Assembly (NCBI GenBank): GCA_946479255.1
Contig: CAMLFK010000031.1
Span: forward strand, 1-28,493
Direction: 5' to 3'
Length of the DNA: 28,493 nt
Source: an uncultured Oxalobacteraceae bacterium
GTDB lineage: Bacteria > Pseudomonadota > Gammaproteobacteria > Burkholderiales > Burkholderiaceae
Below are positions 25,967 to 28,493 of the stretch, piece after piece (position 1 is the first letter of the stretch; every line of letters starts with the position of its first letter). A program made the translations under genes and the position numbers. The notes beneath the pieces are model-generated. The model did not search any database, was not told the origin of the DNA, and worked only from the letters and a program-made list of their open reading frames with translations.

Positions 25967-26046
25967 TACGCAGTTCCGAGGAGCGTTGCGACGAAATTCC
26001 CATTTCGCCAGGCTCGGAACATTCACCGCAACTGCGCTCACGTTAC
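25967..26046 (+). promoter_or_regulatory. S-adenosylhomocysteine (SAH) riboswitch before ahcY
   Basis: P1 is a perfect 8-base helix, GTTCCGAG (25973-25980) with CTCGGAAC (26013-26020). The conserved GAGGAGCG-TTGC core and the CCAGGCTCGG strand are present, and P2 forms from GCGACGAAA and TTTCGC. GTTGCG (25985-25990) pairs with CGCAAC (26027-26032), and GAGCG (25981-25985) with CGCTC (26035-26039) as the pseudoknot. This is the established SAH riboswitch, which turns on SAH-recycling genes when SAH is high. A T-run follows at 26047-26052 and the ribosome-binding site of ahcY at 26061-26066. Confidence 0.95.
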
Positions 26047-26071
26047 TTTTTTCTAAAGAAAGGAGGGCGTG

Positions 26072-27496
26072 ATGAACGCCGTACTCAAATCCACGCAAGA
26101 CTTCCATATCGCTGATCTGTCCCTGGCCGCCTGGGGCGAAAAAGAGATCAAGATCGCCGAAACCGAAATGCCCGGCCTGATGGCCATCCGCGAAGAATTC
26201 GCAGCAATCCAGCCACTGAAGGGCGCACGCATCACCGGTTCGCTGCACATGACCATCCAGACCGCCGTGCTGATCCGCACGCTGGAAGCCCTGGGCGCAC
26301 GCGTGCGCTGGGCCTCGTGCAATATCTACTCGACCCAGGACCACGCCGCCGCCGCCATCGCCGCGGTCGGTACGCCGGTGTTCGCCGTCAAGGGCGAAAC
26401 CCTGGACGAATACTGGGATTACACCCACCGCATCTTCGAGTGGCCAAGCGAGAACGGCCAGCCGGTCTACTCGAACATGATCCTCGACGACGGCGGCGAC
26501 GCGACCCTGCTGCTGCACCTGGGCACCCGCGCCGAAACCGATATCTCGGTGCTGAACAATCCAGGCTCGGAAGAAGAAATCTGCCTGTTCAACTCGATCA
26601 AGGCCCACCTGGCCATCGATGCCAACTGGTATTCCAAGCGCCTGCCGGAAATCCTCGGCGTGACCGAAGAGACCACCACCGGCGTGCACCGCCTGTATCA
26701 GATGCACAAGGAAGGCAAGCTGGCTTTCCCTGCAATTAACGTCAACGACTCGGTCACCAAGTCCAAGTTCGATAACCTGTACGGCTGCCGCGAGTCGCTG
26801 GTCGACGGTATCAAGCGCGCTACCGACGTGATGATCGCCGGCAAAGTTGCCGTGATCGCCGGTTACGGTGACGTGGGCAAGGGTTCGGCCCAGGCCATGC
26901 GCGCCCTGTCGGCGCAAGTATGGGTCACCGAAATCGATCCGATCTGCGCACTGCAGGCCGCGATGGAAGGCTACCGCGTCGTCACGATGGATGAAGCCGC
27001 TTCGCAGGGCGACATCTTCGTCACTTGCACCGGCAACTATCACATCCTGACCGAACAGCACATGCTGGCCATGAAAGACCAGGCCATCGTCTGCAACATC
27101 GGTCACTTCGACAATGAGATCGATGTCGCCTCGCTGAAAAAATATCAGTGGGAAAACATCAAGCCGCAAGTCGACCACGTGATCTTCCCATCGGGCAAGC
27201 GCATCATCCTGCTGGCTGAAGGCCGCCTGGTGAACCTGGGCTGCGGCACCGGCCATCCGTCCTACGTGATGAGCTCCTCGTTCGCCAACCAGACCATCGC
27301 CCAGATCGAGCTGTTCGCCAACCGCGCCAACTATCCCGTAGGCGTGTACGTGTTGCCTAAGCACCTGGACGAGAAGGTTGCGCGCCTGCAGCTCAAAAAG
27401 CTGAACGCCAAGCTGACCGAACTGACCGAAGAGCAGGCCGCGTATATTTCGGTGAAGAAGGAAGGCCCTTACAAGCCGGATCACTACCGCTATTAA
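26072..27496 (+). CDS. ahcY: Adenosylhomocysteinase AhcY (SAH hydrolase)
   Basis: AhcY splits S-adenosylhomocysteine into adenosine and homocysteine, relieving product inhibition of methyltransferases. The 474-residue product carries the NAD-binding [10 protein letters not shown] (264-273), substrate-site HxTxQTA-like HMTIQTA (59-65) and the C-terminal KPDHYRY, which reaches into the neighbouring subunit's NAD site. It has the insertion of about 40 residues common in proteobacterial enzymes. I choose the ATG at 26072, with AGGAGG five bases away, over a GTG one codon upstream that would be too close. Expression is governed by the SAH riboswitch. The membrane protein gene follows 25 bases later. 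Confidence 0.98.
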   Translation: MNAVLKSTQDFHIADLSLAAWGEKEIKIAETEMPGLMAIREEFAAIQPLKGARITGSLHMTIQTAVLIRTLEALGARVRWASCNIYSTQDHAAAAIAAVGTPVFAVKGETLDEYWDYTHRIFEWPSENGQPVYSNMILDDGGDATLLLHLGTRAETDISVLNNPGSEEEICLFNSIKAHLAIDANWYSKRLPEILGVTEETTTGVHRLYQMHKEGKLAFPAINVNDSVTKSKFDNLYGCRESLVDGIKRATDVMIAGKVAVIAGYGDVGKGSAQAMRALSAQVWVTEIDPICALQAAMEGYRVVTMDEAASQGDIFVTCTGNYHILTEQHMLAMKDQAIVCNIGHFDNEIDVASLKKYQWENIKPQVDHVIFPSGKRIILLAEGRLVNLGCGTGHPSYVMSSSFANQTIAQIELFANRANYPVGVYVLPKHLDEKVARLQLKKLNAKLTELTEEQAAYISVKKEGPYKPDHYRY

Positions 27497-27521
27497 TTAG
27501 GGCACGTCCCGGGAGACCCGC

Positions 27522-27869
27522 ATGCGTTTACTTTTGACCTGGCTGATCAATGCCGCAGCCTTGTTTGCCCTGCCTTACCTGATGCAATCGGTAACGGTCG
27601 ATAACATCGGCGCGGCCCTCATTGCCGCGCTGGTGCTCGGCCTCGTCAACACCCTGATCCGGCCGCTGTTGGTGCTGCTGACCTTGCCGGTCACGGTGTT
27701 GTCGCTGGGCTTGTTCATCCTGGTCATTAACGCCCTGCTGTTCTGGGGCGTGGCGCATCTGGTCGACGGCGTGCATGTGGCCGGCTTCTGGTCGGCCTTC
27801 CTCGCCGCGATTCTGTACAGCGTGATTTCCTGGGCGCTGTCGACCCTACTGTTAAAAAAAGAAAATTGA
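27522..27869 (+). CDS. Small four-helix membrane protein, phage-holin-4-2/YvlD-like family
   Basis: The 115-residue product is almost wholly hydrophobic, with four predicted membrane helices (about 4-22, 28-50, 53-78 and 88-110). It has the family pattern NTLIRPLLVLLTLPVTVLSLGLF. The family is named for distant holin similarity but is chromosomal and of unknown function. GGGAG precedes the ATG at suitable spacing. It sits between ahcY and metF, and its stop overlaps the metF start by one base (TGATG), so it is expressed with the SAM-cycle genes. A role in that cycle is inference from position only. Confidence 0.9.
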   Translation: MRLLLTWLINAAALFALPYLMQSVTVDNIGAALIAALVLGLVNTLIRPLLVLLTLPVTVLSLGLFILVINALLFWGVAHLVDGVHVAGFWSAFLAAILYSVISWALSTLLLKKEN

Positions 27870-28493
27870 TGGACACGCCAAACTTTAGTATCGAGTTCTA
27901 TCCGCCCAAGACGGCGGAAGGCGCGAACAACCTGCGTACCGCGCGCCAGAAGCTGGCGCTGCTGGACCCCAAATATTTCTCGGTGACTTTCGGCGCCGGT
28001 GGCAGTACCCAGCAGGGTACGCTCGACACCGTGCTCGAAATCCAGGCCGAGGGCCATGAAGCCGCACCGCACCTGTCGTGCGTCGGCGGAACCCGCGAAT
28101 CGATCCGCGCCATCTTGCAGCAATACAAGGATGCCGGCATCAAGCGCGTGGTGGCTTTGCGTGGTGACCTGCCGAGCGGTTACGGCGGCGGTGGCGAATT
28201 CCGCTACGCCAATGAGCTGGTCGAATTCATCCGCGCCGAAACCGGCGACTGGTTCCGCATTGAAGTCGCGGCTTACCCGGAAGTGCACCCGCAGGCCAAG
28301 TCGCCCCAGGACGACTTGCAAAACTTCGCGCGCAAGGTGCAGGCCGGCGCCGATGCCGCCATCACCCAGTATTTCTACAATGCCGATGCGTATTTCGCCT
28401 TCATGGACCAGACCCGTGCCTTGGGCCTGGACGTGCCGGTGATCGCCGGCATCATGCCGATCACCAACTACACCCAGCTGATGCGCTTTTCCG
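27869..28493 (+). CDS. metF: Methylenetetrahydrofolate reductase MetF (3' end outside window)
   Basis: MetF reduces 5,10-methylene- to 5-methyltetrahydrofolate, the methyl donor for remaking methionine. The frame stays open to the end of the window (208 codons). It begins MDTPNFSIEFYPPKT and contains SVTFGAGGST, the FAD-site ALRGDLP, QYFYNADAYF and IAGIMPITNY, all hallmarks of the family. The barrel is incomplete here, about 70 residues short of the usual 275-295. It overlaps the membrane protein gene by one base, so ahcY, that gene and metF form one operon downstream of the riboswitch. Confidence 0.96.
   Translation, partial: MDTPNFSIEFYPPKTAEGANNLRTARQKLALLDPKYFSVTFGAGGSTQQGTLDTVLEIQAEGHEAAPHLSCVGGTRESIRAILQQYKDAGIKRVVALRGDLPSGYGGGGEFRYANELVEFIRAETGDWFRIEVAAYPEVHPQAKSPQDDLQNFARKVQAGADAAITQYFYNADAYFAFMDQTRALGLDVPVIAGIMPITNYTQLMRFS

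Noticed and set aside
27522..27869. Prophage remnant because of the holin-like family name
   Set aside because: No other phage gene is nearby; the gene is tightly packed between metabolic genes, and the family is widespread on chromosomes.

Overview
The window is a GC-rich, chromosome-like segment from a betaproteobacterium. The gene families and gene order point to Oxalobacteraceae (Massilia, Duganella or Janthinobacterium type). Pointers are the HslV propeptide MEQFHG before the catalytic Thr, a one-cysteine DksA beside a His-rich CobW-type GTPase, 16-strand-type porins ending in Phe, an S-adenosylhomocysteine (SAH) riboswitch before ahcY, and two lipid A acyltransferases divergent from metK. 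Genus is inferred; no rRNA is present. I see no tRNA, rRNA, CRISPR array, prophage or insertion sequence.

Layout. (1) 1-9154, plus strand: a type II secretion (T2SS) operon, gspK(partial)-L-M-N-D-E-F-C, mostly joined by 4-base ATGA overlaps. (2) 9214-10142, minus: a small basic protein coupled to an XRE-type regulator. (3) 10184-12064, minus: hslV-hslU, the ATP-dependent HslVU protease, with a very good sigma-32 heat-shock promoter at 12095-12122. (4) 12143-15252, minus: a tandem TPR-STAS protein, dksA with a clear terminator, and a zinc-type COG0523 GTPase. (5) 15414-17026, minus: xerC and its DUF484 partner. (6) 17147-21772: two porins (minus) and a Sel1-repeat protein (plus). (7) 21881-24509, minus: two lipid A late acyltransferases and dapF. 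(8) 24695-28493, plus: metK, terminator, SAH riboswitch, ahcY, a four-helix membrane protein, and metF (partial). This is the activated-methyl cycle.

How parts work together. The T2SS genes encode the secretin, ATPase, inner-membrane platform and assembly factors of one export machine. metK makes S-adenosylmethionine, ahcY removes the SAH left after methylation, and metF supplies methyl-tetrahydrofolate for remaking methionine. The riboswitch turns ahcY and probably the downstream genes on when SAH builds up.

Most interesting points. dapF, DUF484 and xerC sit together in E. coli (dapF-yigA-xerC). Here dapF is separated from the other two by about 4.9 kb holding the porins and the Sel1 gene. 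At the dapF edge of that block lies an imperfect inverted repeat of about 130 bp. Its outer arm is the last codons of dapF, copied in inverted form. Other leads are a possible structured metK leader with mutually exclusive hairpins, a duplicated TPR-STAS module, a perfect dyad over the likely cobW-type promoter, and an uncharacterised membrane protein locked between ahcY and metF. Nothing here is clearly a wholly new system; these are leads of modest to fair strength.
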